Of a DNA stretch of 64,000 bases, positions 53,041-60,984 are shown one piece after another; position 1 is the stretch's first letter; every line of letters starts with the position of its first letter. The notes beneath the pieces are model-generated. The model worked only from the letters and a program-made list of their open reading frames with translations, did no database searches and was not told the DNA's origin. The translations under genes and the position numbers were made by a program. Source of the DNA: CAZGAQ01 sp964523405. Its GTDB lineage: Bacteria; Planctomycetota; Phycisphaerae; UBA1845; Fen-1342. The stretch lies in contig CAZGAQ010000029.1 in assembly GCA_964523405.1 (NCBI GenBank), positions 1-64,000 on the forward strand, written 5' to 3'.

Positions 53041-53060
53041 AAAAACTCGCAAAAACTCGC
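53041..53060. repeat. Two A-tract decamers upstream of the mraZ promoter
   Basis: AAAAACTCGC occurs twice in a row. The A-tracts are in helical phase and sit 20-40 bases before the -35 box, where curved or UP-like elements can help polymerase. Perfect repetition makes chance unlikely in this GC-rich background. Confidence 0.55.
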
Positions 53061-53080
53061 GCCGAATCCAGCAATCGTGG

Positions 53081-53108
53081 TTGCATTCGTGGGGCCCGGT
53101 GGTATTAT
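53081..53108 (+). promoter_or_regulatory. Sigma-70-like promoter for the mraZ cluster
   Basis: TTGCAT (53081-53086) and TATTAT (53103-53108) are separated by 16 bases, one short of optimal. It is the best promoter match I found in the window and stands about 55 bases upstream of the mraZ start. Confidence 0.6.
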
Positions 53109-53130
53109 TTCCCTGCAGACGGCAAGTAAG

Positions 53131-53145
53131 TGGCGAGAAGTGGGG
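53131..53145. promoter_or_regulatory. MraZ-type direct repeats
   Basis: TGGCG-agaag-TGGGG, two copies five bases apart, lie between the promoter and the mraZ start. MraZ is known to bind direct TGGG-type repeats at its own promoter with this spacing, so autoregulation is likely. A third copy in phase (GACGG at 53151) is poor. Confidence 0.5.
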
Positions 53146-53162
53146 CGACTGACGGCGGTCAC

Positions 53163-53678
53163 ATGTTCCTGTCCGGAACCTATGAGCTTTCGATCGACGC
53201 CAAGAACCGCCTGTCGATCCCCTTCGCCATACGCCGCAAGCTCAGTGACGAGCGTGACGGGCAGTCCTTCTACGTGCTGCCCGGGCGACGGAAGGGCACG
53301 TTAGCGCTGTACGCCGAGAAGTACTACGAGCGCTTGCGAGCCGACCTGCCGGCCGACGATGCCCTGTCGGATGACGCCTACGCGTACCGGCAGTTCGAGT
53401 CGTCGCAGAGTGCGCTGCTCGACTCCGACAGCCAAGGCCGGATTCTGATTCCGGAGCGACTGCTGAAGCGGGCGGGGCTCGACAAGGACGTGGTGTTGAT
53501 CGCGGTGCGCGATCACTTGGAGCTATGGAGCCGCCAGGACTTCGAGGCTTTCGAGAGCGGGATGTGGCCCGCGTATCCGGAGCAGCGAGCCAAGGCGGTT
53601 CAGGAAATGAAAGCGCTCGCGCCGGCCGCGGAAGCGGCGGCGCTGCGGCCGGCGGCGGAGCCGACCGGGGCGCAGTGA
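53163..53678 (+). CDS. mraZ: Transcriptional regulator MraZ
   Basis: A 171-residue protein, with the ATG at 53163 (MFLSGTYELSIDAKNRLSIP). Two SpoVT/AbrB-like halves are seen: DAKNRLSIPFAIRRKL (N-terminal) and DSQGRILIPERLLKRAGL (C-terminal), the paired DxxGR motifs of MraZ. The C-terminus has about 30 extra Ala/Glu-rich residues compared with E. coli MraZ (152). MraZ is a ring-forming DNA-binding protein that controls the division and cell-wall cluster that it heads. A strong hairpin lies between this gene and rsmH. Confidence 0.95.
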   Translation: MFLSGTYELSIDAKNRLSIPFAIRRKLSDERDGQSFYVLPGRRKGTLALYAEKYYERLRADLPADDALSDDAYAYRQFESSQSALLDSDSQGRILIPERLLKRAGLDKDVVLIAVRDHLELWSRQDFEAFESGMWPAYPEQRAKAVQEMKALAPAAEAAALRPAAEPTGAQ

Positions 53679-54005
53679 ATATCGGTTGGGTTTCTTCGCG
53701 AGGGCGGGTTGCGGCGGCGTGTGGACATCGTTGCCGCCGCCGCAACCCCCAATGGAACAGCTCGGAAGGCGAGCGAGTCCCGACGTGGGTATGCGGGACT
53801 GGCAGGAGCACGGATGCGATCGCCTTCTCTCGGGCGGCAGCGCAGGGCTGCCCGGGTTGGCCAGCCGCGAGCCAAGGACGGTAGCGGCGGCCCTTTTGAT
53901 CTTCGCCAAGCCGCAGTGAGTGGAAGCACTGGGGCCCCGGTGGGGATGTCATGTCGGTCGTTCCTCTCGCCGCGCGCCCGCGCCGGGCGCGCATGAGCAG
54001 GTGCC
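53679..54005. other. Spacer between mraZ and rsmH
   Basis: About 330 bases without a supported gene; the open frames are compositionally shadow-like. Most clusters have mraZ and rsmH nearly abutting, so this gap is unusual. It contains the 14-base hairpin at 53706-53748. Confidence 0.6.
53706..53748 (+). terminator. Strong hairpin after mraZ, possible attenuator
   Basis: GGGTTGCGGCGGCG (53706-53719) pairs perfectly over 14 bases with CGCCGCCGCAACCC (53735-53748). It starts 28 bases after the mraZ stop and its 15-base loop is large. No T-run follows (CCAATGG). It may stop part of the mraZ transcripts or mark a processing site. Confidence 0.65.
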
Positions 54006-54914
54006 GTGAGTGAGTTGCCCCGCGAGCATCGACCGGTCCTCGTCGAACCTGTAGTGCAGTTGCTGGAGCCGCGCCCGGGTCAGGTCATCCTGGACGGCAC
54101 GGTGGGTCTGGGGGGCCACGCCGCGGCGCTTTGGCCGCTAATCGCTCCGGGCGGGCGCTACTTGGGGATCGACCTGGATGAAGCCATGCTCAGTGCCGCC
54201 CGCCGGCGGCTCACGGACGTTGCGGTGACCGGCGTGGAGCTGTTCTGCGGCAACTACGCCGAATTCCCCACGTTCCTGACGCGCGCCGGCCTGACGCATG
54301 TGGACCATCTGCTGCTCGACCTCGGCGTGAACTCGGCGCAGATCGACGATCCGGCGCGCGGTTTTTCGTTCGATCGTGACGGACCGCTCGACATGCGCTT
54401 CGACCGGCAGCAGGAGCTCAAGGCGCTGGATCTGGTGAACTCGCTGTCGGAAGCCGAGCTCGCGGACATCTTCTACTACAACGCGCAGGAGGGCGCGAGT
54501 CGGAAGATCGCCCGGCGCATCTGCCAGGTCCGCCATGAGGGCCGCATCACGACGACCCTGCAACTGGCGCGGGCTGTGGAATCGGCGGCCCTTGGTGAGG
54601 GGCGCCAGGGCAAGACGCACCCGGCTACGCGGGTCTTTCAGGCCCTGCGGATTGCGGTGAACCGCGAGCTCGACAACCTGCGGGAGTTCCTGGGGCACGC
54701 GGCCACGCACGTGAGGCCCGGCGGGAAGCTGGCGGTGATCAGCTTCCACAGCCTCGAGGATGGCATCGTCAAGGAGTACCTGCGGGCGGCGAAGGCGGCC
54801 GGGACCTGGGAAGAGGTGACCCGCCGTCCGGTGATCGCGGAACCGCAGGAACGGGTCGCCAACCCGCGCAGCCGGAGTGCGAAGCTGCGCGTGGGGCGGC
54901 GGCTGGGAGCGTGA
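54006..54914 (+). CDS. rsmH: 16S rRNA (cytosine-1402-N4)-methyltransferase RsmH
   Basis: A 302-residue enzyme starting at a GTG. It shows the RsmH landmarks: HRPVLVEPVVQLL, LDGTVGLGGHAAAL (motif I, SAM binding), YLGIDLDEAMLSAA, LLDLGVNSAQIDDPARGFSFDRDGPLDMRFD, KTHPATRVFQALRIAVNREL and KLAVISFHSLEDGIVKEYLR. It methylates C1402 of 16S rRNA using SAM and is almost always the second gene of the division and cell-wall cluster. Only GGTG is seen upstream as a ribosome-binding site. It is followed after 23 bases by the LysM gene. Confidence 0.97.
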   Translation: MSELPREHRPVLVEPVVQLLEPRPGQVILDGTVGLGGHAAALWPLIAPGGRYLGIDLDEAMLSAARRRLTDVAVTGVELFCGNYAEFPTFLTRAGLTHVDHLLLDLGVNSAQIDDPARGFSFDRDGPLDMRFDRQQELKALDLVNSLSEAELADIFYYNAQEGASRKIARRICQVRHEGRITTTLQLARAVESAALGEGRQGKTHPATRVFQALRIAVNRELDNLREFLGHAATHVRPGGKLAVISFHSLEDGIVKEYLRAAKAAGTWEEVTRRPVIAEPQERVANPRSRSAKLRVGRRLGA

Positions 54915-54937
54915 CTGACGCACGCAAGGAGTAGACC

Positions 54938-55837
54938 GTGGCGCTCAACGTCAAAGCGGCCATGATGATCTGCCTGGGTTGCATCGGCGGCGGATCGTGG
55001 CTGTTGCAGCAAGTGGATGTGCGACAGGTGGAGGTCCGCTCGCCCCTGGTGGCCGTGGACGCGACACCGCGCGCGGCGCGCCCGACACGTGACTGGATGC
55101 GAGCTCTGCCGCCGGCCGAATCGCGGGAGGCCTGGACCAGCCGGTTCGCCCGCCGCAATCCGCTGGACAGCGAGGCGGAACGGAACCGCGCCACGGAACG
55201 GCCGCTGACGGTCGCCCTCTCCGAGCGCACGATCAGTGAGCGCCCGCCGCTCGTGTTGCCGCCGCTCGAGACGCCGGTCGCGCCCGAAGCGACTTGGCCG
55301 GTCGTGGCGGAAGGAGAGCTGCCGGTGTCCGCCGCGGCGGAGGTCGTGGCGGTGGTCGCGGCAGAGCCTGCCGCCGACAGTGGCGCCGTAGCGGACCTCA
55401 AGCCGTACCAGGTCGTCAAGGGCGACACGCTGAGTAGAATCGCGCGGCGCGTGTTCGAGTCGCGCGATCCGCGGCTGGTGAAACTGCTGGTGGAGCTGAA
55501 TCCGACCGTGGCCGCGACGAATGGGCATCTGAAGGTCGGGGACCAGCTCCAGATCCCGGATGAGCCGACGGCGCTGGCGCTGCTCGCGGCCGGGAGGGGG
55601 AACGGGCTGCTGCCCGGCGCGTCCGGAGTCGGCGGCGCCGCGGCCGTCGCGACAGAAGGCGAGCGTTGGTATACGATACAGCCGAACGATTCGTTGGTTC
55701 GGATCGCGCAGCGCTTTCTGGAGGACGGCGGGCGCTGGCGGGAGATCGTGAAGCTGAACCGCGCGCTGGACCCGAACAATCTGCGTCCAGGCGTGCGGAT
55801 CAAGCTGCCGCCCGCGATGCGGATCGCCCAGGGCTAG
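54938..55837 (+). CDS. LysM-domain protein within the cell-wall cluster
   Basis: A 299-residue protein starting at a GTG. One N-terminal helix (about 6-25, AAMMICLGCIGGGSWLLQQ) would tether it to the inner membrane. A Pro/Ala/Glu-rich linker (to about 150) leads to LysM 1 (about 155-207, YQVVKGDTLSRIARRVFESRDPRLVKLLVELNP...LKVGDQLQIP) and LysM 2 (about 243-293, WYTIQPNDSLVRIAQRFLEDGGRWREIVKLNRALDPNNLRPGVRIKLP). LysM binds the glycan strand of murein. Its place between rsmH and the FtsL-like gene suggests a division-linked wall binding protein. No catalytic domain is attached. Confidence 0.85.
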   Translation: MALNVKAAMMICLGCIGGGSWLLQQVDVRQVEVRSPLVAVDATPRAARPTRDWMRALPPAESREAWTSRFARRNPLDSEAERNRATERPLTVALSERTISERPPLVLPPLETPVAPEATWPVVAEGELPVSAAAEVVAVVAAEPAADSGAVADLKPYQVVKGDTLSRIARRVFESRDPRLVKLLVELNPTVAATNGHLKVGDQLQIPDEPTALALLAAGRGNGLLPGASGVGGAAAVATEGERWYTIQPNDSLVRIAQRFLEDGGRWREIVKLNRALDPNNLRPGVRIKLPPAMRIAQG

Positions 55838-55888
55838 CCCGCCGGCCCGCGTGTCCGGAGAGCGTGGCGTAGCCGGGATGCGCGCGAC

Positions 55889-56170
55889 ATGACGCTTTTC
55901 CGGATGATCGTGGTGCTGGTGGCCGGGCTCCTGGTGATGCTCTGCGTTGTCATTCTGCGCGCGGAGACGGCCCGGCTCCACTACGAGATCTCGCAGCGCG
56001 AACGGCAGGCCGAGGTGTTTCGCCAGCAGTTGCACGACGCCGAGCTGGAGCTGGCGCGGCTGCGCAACCCCATGTTGATGCGGCGTCAGGTGAAGGAAGC
56101 CGTGGACAAGTACCTGGAGGAGACGGCGCCGCCACCCCCGCCGTCTCCGGCGCGCCGGGGGCGTTCCTGA
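55889..56170 (+). CDS. FtsL-like septal protein
   Basis: A 93-residue bitopic protein. A short cytoplasmic start, a membrane helix (about 5-23, MIVVLVAGLLVMLCVVIL) and then a coiled coil (about 26-75, RLHYEISQRERQAEVFRQQLHDAELELARLRNP) are the FtsL/DivIC plan. The tail is Pro-rich. The position just upstream of ftsI matches ftsL in most clusters, and it ends only three bases before that gene. FtsL recruits and activates FtsI-FtsW at midcell. Assigned by shape and place, since sequence conservation in this family is low. Confidence 0.75.
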   Translation: MTLFRMIVVLVAGLLVMLCVVILRAETARLHYEISQRERQAEVFRQQLHDAELELARLRNPMLMRRQVKEAVDKYLEETAPPPPPSPARRGRS

Positions 56171-56173
56171 CGT

Positions 56174-58054
56174 ATGGTTGGAATGCGAGCCGCGACCGTG
56201 GTTTGTGGGATCGTGGCGCTGCTGCTCGGCGGCGGCGCCGCCCGGCTCGCGTACATCGAGCGCACCCAGGGTGACGAGTGGCGACGCAAGGCCGCCCGCC
56301 AACAAACCGCCCAGCGCACCATCCCCGCCCTGCGCGGCGCCATCCTCGACACGCGCGGTCGCGTGTTGGCGGGCACGATTCGCCGCCCGGCCGTGTTTGC
56401 CGACCCGTCGGACCTGCCGGATCCCGGGTTTGCCGCCTGCAGCGTCGCCCCGATCCTGGGGATGAAGCCGGCGGAGTTGGAAGGCTTGCTGCGCAACCCG
56501 ACGCATCCACAATTCGTCCGCGTCAAGCGCGGGGTGCGCGACGACGAGCTGCCGATCTTTGAGAAGCTGATCCGGGATCGCAACCTGCGGGGCTTCGGCG
56601 TCGAGTACGAGGTGGTGCGCGTGTACCCTCAGGGACGCGTCGCGCCGCACGTCATCGGTTTCGCCGGGACGTCGGTGCGCAATCCCGGGACGCCGGATGC
56701 CCACGAAGACCTGCGGGGGCTGGCCGGTATCGAGGAAACGTATGACACGCTGCTGAGCGGTACGCCCGGACGACGGTCGGCCGTGGTCGACGCCGGCCGG
56801 CGGCGCGTGCGCGGGGAGGAGTTCGTGCCGGCCGTTGACGGTTGCACACTCGTACTGACGATTGACGCCTTCATCCAGGATGTGGCCCAGGCGAAGCTGC
56901 GCGAGGCGGTCGACAAGTACGGCGCCGAATGGGGCTCGGCGGTCGTCATCGACCCGCAGACGGGTGAAGTGCTCGCGATGGCGAACATGCCCGACTTCGA
57001 CCCGGCCGTGCCGTTGCCGGCGGATTTCGGCCACCTGACCGAGCGGCAGAAGGAGGAGGCGAAGAACTCCTGGCGCAACCGGGCGATCGCCGACGCCTTC
57101 GAGCCGGGCAGCGTGTTCAAGCCGTTCATCGCCTCCTGTGCGCTGGACGAGGGCGTCACCCGCATCGACGAGGTGTTCTCGATCAACGGGCCCGTGCATG
57201 ATTTCGGTCGCCGCACCATTCGCGACACGCACCCCTACGGTGCGCTCGCCCTGCACGAAGTGATCAGCAAGTCCAGCAACATCGGTATGGGCCTGCTCGG
57301 CGCACGCTGCGGGATGGAGCGCCTGTACCGCTATGTGCGGCTGTTCGGCTTTGGCGACCCCACCGGCATTGGTCTGTCCGGCGAGCATACCGGGCTGGTG
57401 CAGGATTTCGCCAACTGGAACCCCTCTTTCTCCCCGCAGTCTGTGCCCATCGGCCAGGAAATCGCCGTCACGCCCATCCAGATCGTCACCGCCTTCAGCG
57501 TGTTCTGCAACGGCGGCGTCTTGCTGCGGCCGCGCATCATCCGTGGCGTCATCGGCCCCGACGGCGAGACGCTCGCGGACTACTCGCGGCCCATCGCCGT
57601 GCGGCGCGTGCTGGACGAACAGATGGCGGAGGTCTTCCGGCTGCAGGCCCTGGTGGAGACGGTGCGCGACGGGACGGGCAAGCTGGCCAAGCTGGACGAC
57701 TGGCAGGTCTTTGGCAAGACCGGGACAGCGCAGGTGGCCGTCTTGAAGGGCCAGGGCAAGGGCTACGCCTCCGGGAAATACGTCGGGTCGTTTGTTGGCG
57801 GAGCGCCGGCCAGCCGCCCGCGGGCGGTGTGCCTGTGCTCGCTCTACAAGCCCTCGAAGGCGGGGTACTACGGCGGCGTCATCGCGGCACCGGTCGTCAA
57901 GGAAATCCTGGGCGAAACACTCGCCTACATGCAGGTGCCGGCGGAGCTGACCGCGCCGGCCGGCAAGCCCGGACCGGGTACCCGGAAGACCGGGCGGGCG
58001 GACGTGCGCGACCAGAAACCGGCGGCGGATCCCGGCGGTGTTGGCGGAGATTGA
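56174..58054 (+). CDS. ftsI: Peptidoglycan transpeptidase FtsI (class B PBP)
   Basis: A 626-residue class B penicillin-binding protein. An N-terminal helix (about 5-28) is followed by the pedestal domain (RGAILDTRGRVLAGT is the usual motif 1 region) and the transpeptidase domain (from about 245). All three active-site motifs are present: S313-V-F-K316 in EPGSVFKPF, S367-S-N369 in SKSSNIG and K515-T-G517 in VFGKTGTAQ. It cross-links septal murein together with FtsW. The length is slightly above E. coli FtsI (588), owing to a Pro/Gly-rich C-terminal tail. It ends inside the first codons of an alternative murE start. Confidence 0.95.
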   Translation: MVGMRAATVVCGIVALLLGGGAARLAYIERTQGDEWRRKAARQQTAQRTIPALRGAILDTRGRVLAGTIRRPAVFADPSDLPDPGFAACSVAPILGMKPAELEGLLRNPTHPQFVRVKRGVRDDELPIFEKLIRDRNLRGFGVEYEVVRVYPQGRVAPHVIGFAGTSVRNPGTPDAHEDLRGLAGIEETYDTLLSGTPGRRSAVVDAGRRRVRGEEFVPAVDGCTLVLTIDAFIQDVAQAKLREAVDKYGAEWGSAVVIDPQTGEVLAMANMPDFDPAVPLPADFGHLTERQKEEAKNSWRNRAIADAFEPGSVFKPFIASCALDEGVTRIDEVFSINGPVHDFGRRTIRDTHPYGALALHEVISKSSNIGMGLLGARCGMERLYRYVRLFGFGDPTGIGLSGEHTGLVQDFANWNPSFSPQSVPIGQEIAVTPIQIVTAFSVFCNGGVLLRPRIIRGVIGPDGETLADYSRPIAVRRVLDEQMAEVFRLQALVETVRDGTGKLAKLDDWQVFGKTGTAQVAVLKGQGKGYASGKYVGSFVGGAPASRPRAVCLCSLYKPSKAGYYGGVIAAPVVKEILGETLAYMQVPAELTAPAGKPGPGTRKTGRADVRDQKPAADPGGVGGD

Positions 58055-58061
58055 GGGCGGC

Positions 58062-59555
58062 ATGCGCAGGTTGAGCGAGTTGATGGCCGGATTGCTCCCA
58101 GCCGGGCAGTTGCGGCAGCTCGGCACCCGAACGGTGACCGGCGTGTTCGACGACTCGCGGCACGTCCAGCCGGGGTCGCTGTTCGTGGCCGTCGCGGGCA
58201 CGACCGTGGACGGGCGGAAATTCGTGGCGGATGCGGTGGCACGGGGCGCGAGCGTAATCGTCGGCTCCGGCTTGGGGGCGCAACCGCCGGCGATCGTCAT
58301 CAACGTGGTCGACGTACGGCAGGCGCTGGCGACGCTGGCGCTGCGCTGGCACGGGCTCGCGGCGGACGGCGCCGGTGGACTACGCTTGGCGGCGGTAACG
58401 GGGACGAACGGGAAGAGCACCACGGCGTTTATGGTGCGCGGCATTCTACAGACGGCCGGGATCCGCTGCGCCCTGTTCGGCACCGTGTATTACGATCTGT
58501 GCGGACGGAACGTGCCGGCCCAGAACACGACGCCGGGGGCGCTGGAGTTGGCCGGCTACCTCCACGAGGCCCGGCAGCGCGGCGCGACGGCCGCGGTCAT
58601 GGAGGCCTCGAGCCACGCGCTCGATCAGCAGCGCACCGACGGGCTGCGTTTCGCCGCGGCGGCGTTCACGAATCTGACCGGCGACCACCTCGACTATCAC
58701 AAGACGATGGAGAACTACGCGGCCGCCAAGGCACGGCTGTTCGCCGGGCTGAATGAGCAGGCGGTCGCCGTCATGAACCGCGATGACCCGGCTTACACGC
58801 GCATGATCCGCGATTGCCGCGCCCGCGTGGTGACCTATGGGATCGACGGGCCGGCCGACCTGCACGCCACGCTGTTAGGCAGCACGAGCGAAGGGACGGT
58901 GTATCAGTTGCGGACCGAGGGGCGTGAGCTGAAACTGGAGAACGCGCTGGTCGGCAAGCATAACGTGTACAACGCGCTGGCGGCGGCGGGCCTGGCCCGC
59001 GCGCTCGACGTGAGCCTGGACGACGTCGCCGCGGGGCTGACGGCGGTGCGCCACGTGCCCGGGCGGCTGCAACGTGTGCCGTGCGGCCTGCCCTGCGACG
59101 TATTCGTGGATTACGCCCATAGCGATGACTCGCTGCGGAATGTGCTCAGCGTGCTCCGGCCGTTGGCGCGGAAGCGGCTCATCACCGTCTTTGGCTGCGG
59201 CGGCGACCGCGACCGGACGAAACGCCCGCGCATGGCGCGCGTGGCCGCGGAATTCAGTGACCTGATCTTCGTGACCAGCGACAATCCGCGCACCGAGGAC
59301 CCGCTGAGCATCATTGCGCAGGTGCTGACGGGATTCGATGCGGACGCGCGGCGACGTGTGAACGAAGAACCGGACCGCGCGCGTGCAATCGCGGCGGCCC
59401 TGGCGGCGGCCGAGGCCGGCGATATCGTCCTGATCGCCGGCAAGGGGCACGAGGACTACCAGATCATCGGGACGCGGCGGATTCACTTTGACGACGTGGA
59501 AGCGGCGATCCAGGCCGCGGCCGAGATCAAGCGCTTCTGGCCGGGAGATACCTAG
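58062..59555 (+). CDS. murE: UDP-MurNAc-Ala-Glu-meso-diaminopimelate ligase MurE
   Basis: A 497-residue Mur ligase. The ATG at 58062 (MRRLSEL) has GAGGG upstream; a GTG at 58038 would overlap ftsI. It has the ATP loop TGTNGKSTTAFMV, the Glu/His pair in VMEASSHALDQQRTDG, the carbamylated-lysine region (TGDHLDYHKTMENYAAAKARLF), and VFVDYAHSDDSL. The substrate loop reads TSDNPRTEDP; the DNPR signature marks meso-diaminopimelate ligases rather than L-lysine ligases. It adds the third amino acid to the stem peptide in the cytoplasm. Close-packed with murF downstream (3 bases). Confidence 0.96.
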   Translation: MRRLSELMAGLLPAGQLRQLGTRTVTGVFDDSRHVQPGSLFVAVAGTTVDGRKFVADAVARGASVIVGSGLGAQPPAIVINVVDVRQALATLALRWHGLAADGAGGLRLAAVTGTNGKSTTAFMVRGILQTAGIRCALFGTVYYDLCGRNVPAQNTTPGALELAGYLHEARQRGATAAVMEASSHALDQQRTDGLRFAAAAFTNLTGDHLDYHKTMENYAAAKARLFAGLNEQAVAVMNRDDPAYTRMIRDCRARVVTYGIDGPADLHATLLGSTSEGTVYQLRTEGRELKLENALVGKHNVYNALAAAGLARALDVSLDDVAAGLTAVRHVPGRLQRVPCGLPCDVFVDYAHSDDSLRNVLSVLRPLARKRLITVFGCGGDRDRTKRPRMARVAAEFSDLIFVTSDNPRTEDPLSIIAQVLTGFDADARRRVNEEPDRARAIAAALAAAEAGDIVLIAGKGHEDYQIIGTRRIHFDDVEAAIQAAAEIKRFWPGDT

Positions 59556-59558
59556 ACC

Positions 59559-60983
59559 GTGATCACGCTGACGCTGAGCGAGGCGGTGCGGGCAATGGCG
59601 GGCCGGCCGTGCGGCGCGTTGCCGACGGTGAGTGTGGGCGGCGTATCCACCGATTCGCGTACGGTGACCGCCAGCGACCTGTTCTTCGCGCTGCGCGGGC
59701 CGCACTTTGACGGGCACGCCTATGTGGCGGCGGCGCTGCGGCGCGGGGCCGTGGCGGCGGTCATCGCGGCGGATCAGGTCCCGGACGTGCATGCGCAGCT
59801 TGCGGCCGCGGGCGTCAAGGTGCCCGGGCCGGGCGTGCTGATCGCCGTGGATCGGCCGGTGGCGGCCCTGGCGCGGCTGGCGGCGGCGCACCGGCAGATG
59901 CTGGCGGCGGACGTGATCGCCGTCGTGGGCAGCAACGGCAAGACCACCACCAAGGCGATGATCCACCATATCCTGGGGGGGCGGCAGCGCGGGCGCTGCT
60001 CGCCGAAGAGCTTCAACAACGAGATCGGCGTGCCGCTGACGCTCCTGTCGGCGGAGGCCGGCGACGAGTACCTGGTGGTGGAGATCGGCACCAACGCGCC
60101 CGGCGAGATCGCGGCGCTGAGCGCCATCGCCCAGCCGGACCTCGTCGCCATCACCTGTATCGGCGAGGAACACCTGGAGGGCCTGGGCAGCGTGACCGGC
60201 GTCGCGGCCGAGGAAAGCGCCGTGCTGAAGCACCTGCGCGTGCCGGGTTTCGCGGCGATCAATCGCGACGCACCCGAGATCCTGCCCCATTTGCCCCTGA
60301 GCGGGCCGCACGTGGTCACTTTCGGACGCGACCCGGCGGCGGACGTGCGCGTGACCGACGTGGACTACACAGCGCCGTGGCTGCGTTTCGAGCTGAACGC
60401 GCGGTTCCCCTTCCGGCTGCGTGTGCCCGGCGTACACAACGCCGTCAACGCGGCCGGAGCCGTGACGATCGCGCGGCGCCTCGGGTTCGACTACGCCGAG
60501 GCGGCCGTCCGGCTGGAGTCGTTCGTGCTCCCGCCGATGCGGAACGAAATGTCCGAGGTCGGCGGCGTCACGATCATCAACGACGCGTACAATGCGAACC
60601 CGCAGAGCGCCGCCGCGGCCATCGACACGCTTGAGCAAATGCCGTGCCCCGGCCAGCGGATCGCCGTGTTCGGCGAGATGCGCGAGCTGGGGCGGCACTC
60701 GGCGGAATTGCACCAGAAGGTGGCGGCGCGGCTGCGGACGGCGAACGTGCAGCACGTTATTCTGGTGGGAACGGGCACGGACCCGATGCACGCGGCGCTG
60801 GCGGACGGCGCCCTGTTTGGTCCAACCGTGGAACGCTGCACGGATGTGCACGAGTGTCTGGAACGGCTGGCCGGCAAGGTGCGGGCCGGCGACGTCGTTC
60901 TGTTGAAGGCGTCGCGGGCCGTCGAATTGGACCGGTTGGTCGGGCCCCTGCGCGAGCGCCTGGCGGCCCGCGCTGGCGAGTAA
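59559..60983 (+). CDS. murF: UDP-MurNAc-tripeptide-D-alanyl-D-alanine ligase MurF
   Basis: A 474-residue Mur ligase starting at a GTG three bases after murE. Key segments are GVSTDSRTVTASDLFFALRGPHFDGH, the ATP loop VVGSNGKTTTKAMIHH, SFNNEIGVPLTLL, VVEIGTNAPGEI and INDAYNANPQSAAAAIDTL, as in all MurF enzymes. It adds D-Ala-D-Ala to complete the UDP-MurNAc-pentapeptide. Its TAA is one base from the mraY ATG. Confidence 0.96.
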   Translation: MITLTLSEAVRAMAGRPCGALPTVSVGGVSTDSRTVTASDLFFALRGPHFDGHAYVAAALRRGAVAAVIAADQVPDVHAQLAAAGVKVPGPGVLIAVDRPVAALARLAAAHRQMLAADVIAVVGSNGKTTTKAMIHHILGGRQRGRCSPKSFNNEIGVPLTLLSAEAGDEYLVVEIGTNAPGEIAALSAIAQPDLVAITCIGEEHLEGLGSVTGVAAEESAVLKHLRVPGFAAINRDAPEILPHLPLSGPHVVTFGRDPAADVRVTDVDYTAPWLRFELNARFPFRLRVPGVHNAVNAAGAVTIARRLGFDYAEAAVRLESFVLPPMRNEMSEVGGVTIINDAYNANPQSAAAAIDTLEQMPCPGQRIAVFGEMRELGRHSAELHQKVAARLRTANVQHVILVGTGTDPMHAALADGALFGPTVERCTDVHECLERLAGKVRAGDVVLLKASRAVELDRLVGPLRERLAARAGE

Positions 60984-60984
60984 G

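Larger units (their letters stand above)
52748..53162. other. Intergenic region carrying the mraZ promoter
   Basis: 415 bases between the chorismatase-like gene and mraZ. The first 290 bases show nothing I can support. The last 125 hold a 10-base tandem repeat (53041-53060), a sigma-70-like promoter and MraZ-type direct repeats, listed separately. Confidence 0.65.

Noticed and set aside
53709..53996. Small frame between mraZ and rsmH
   Set aside because: Covers the hairpin, has no ribosome-binding site and Arg/Ala-rich composition.
54638..58483. 1281-codon minus-strand frame across the cell-wall cluster
   Set aside because: Antisense of rsmH, the LysM gene, ftsI and murE; composition typical of high-GC shadows and no start signal.
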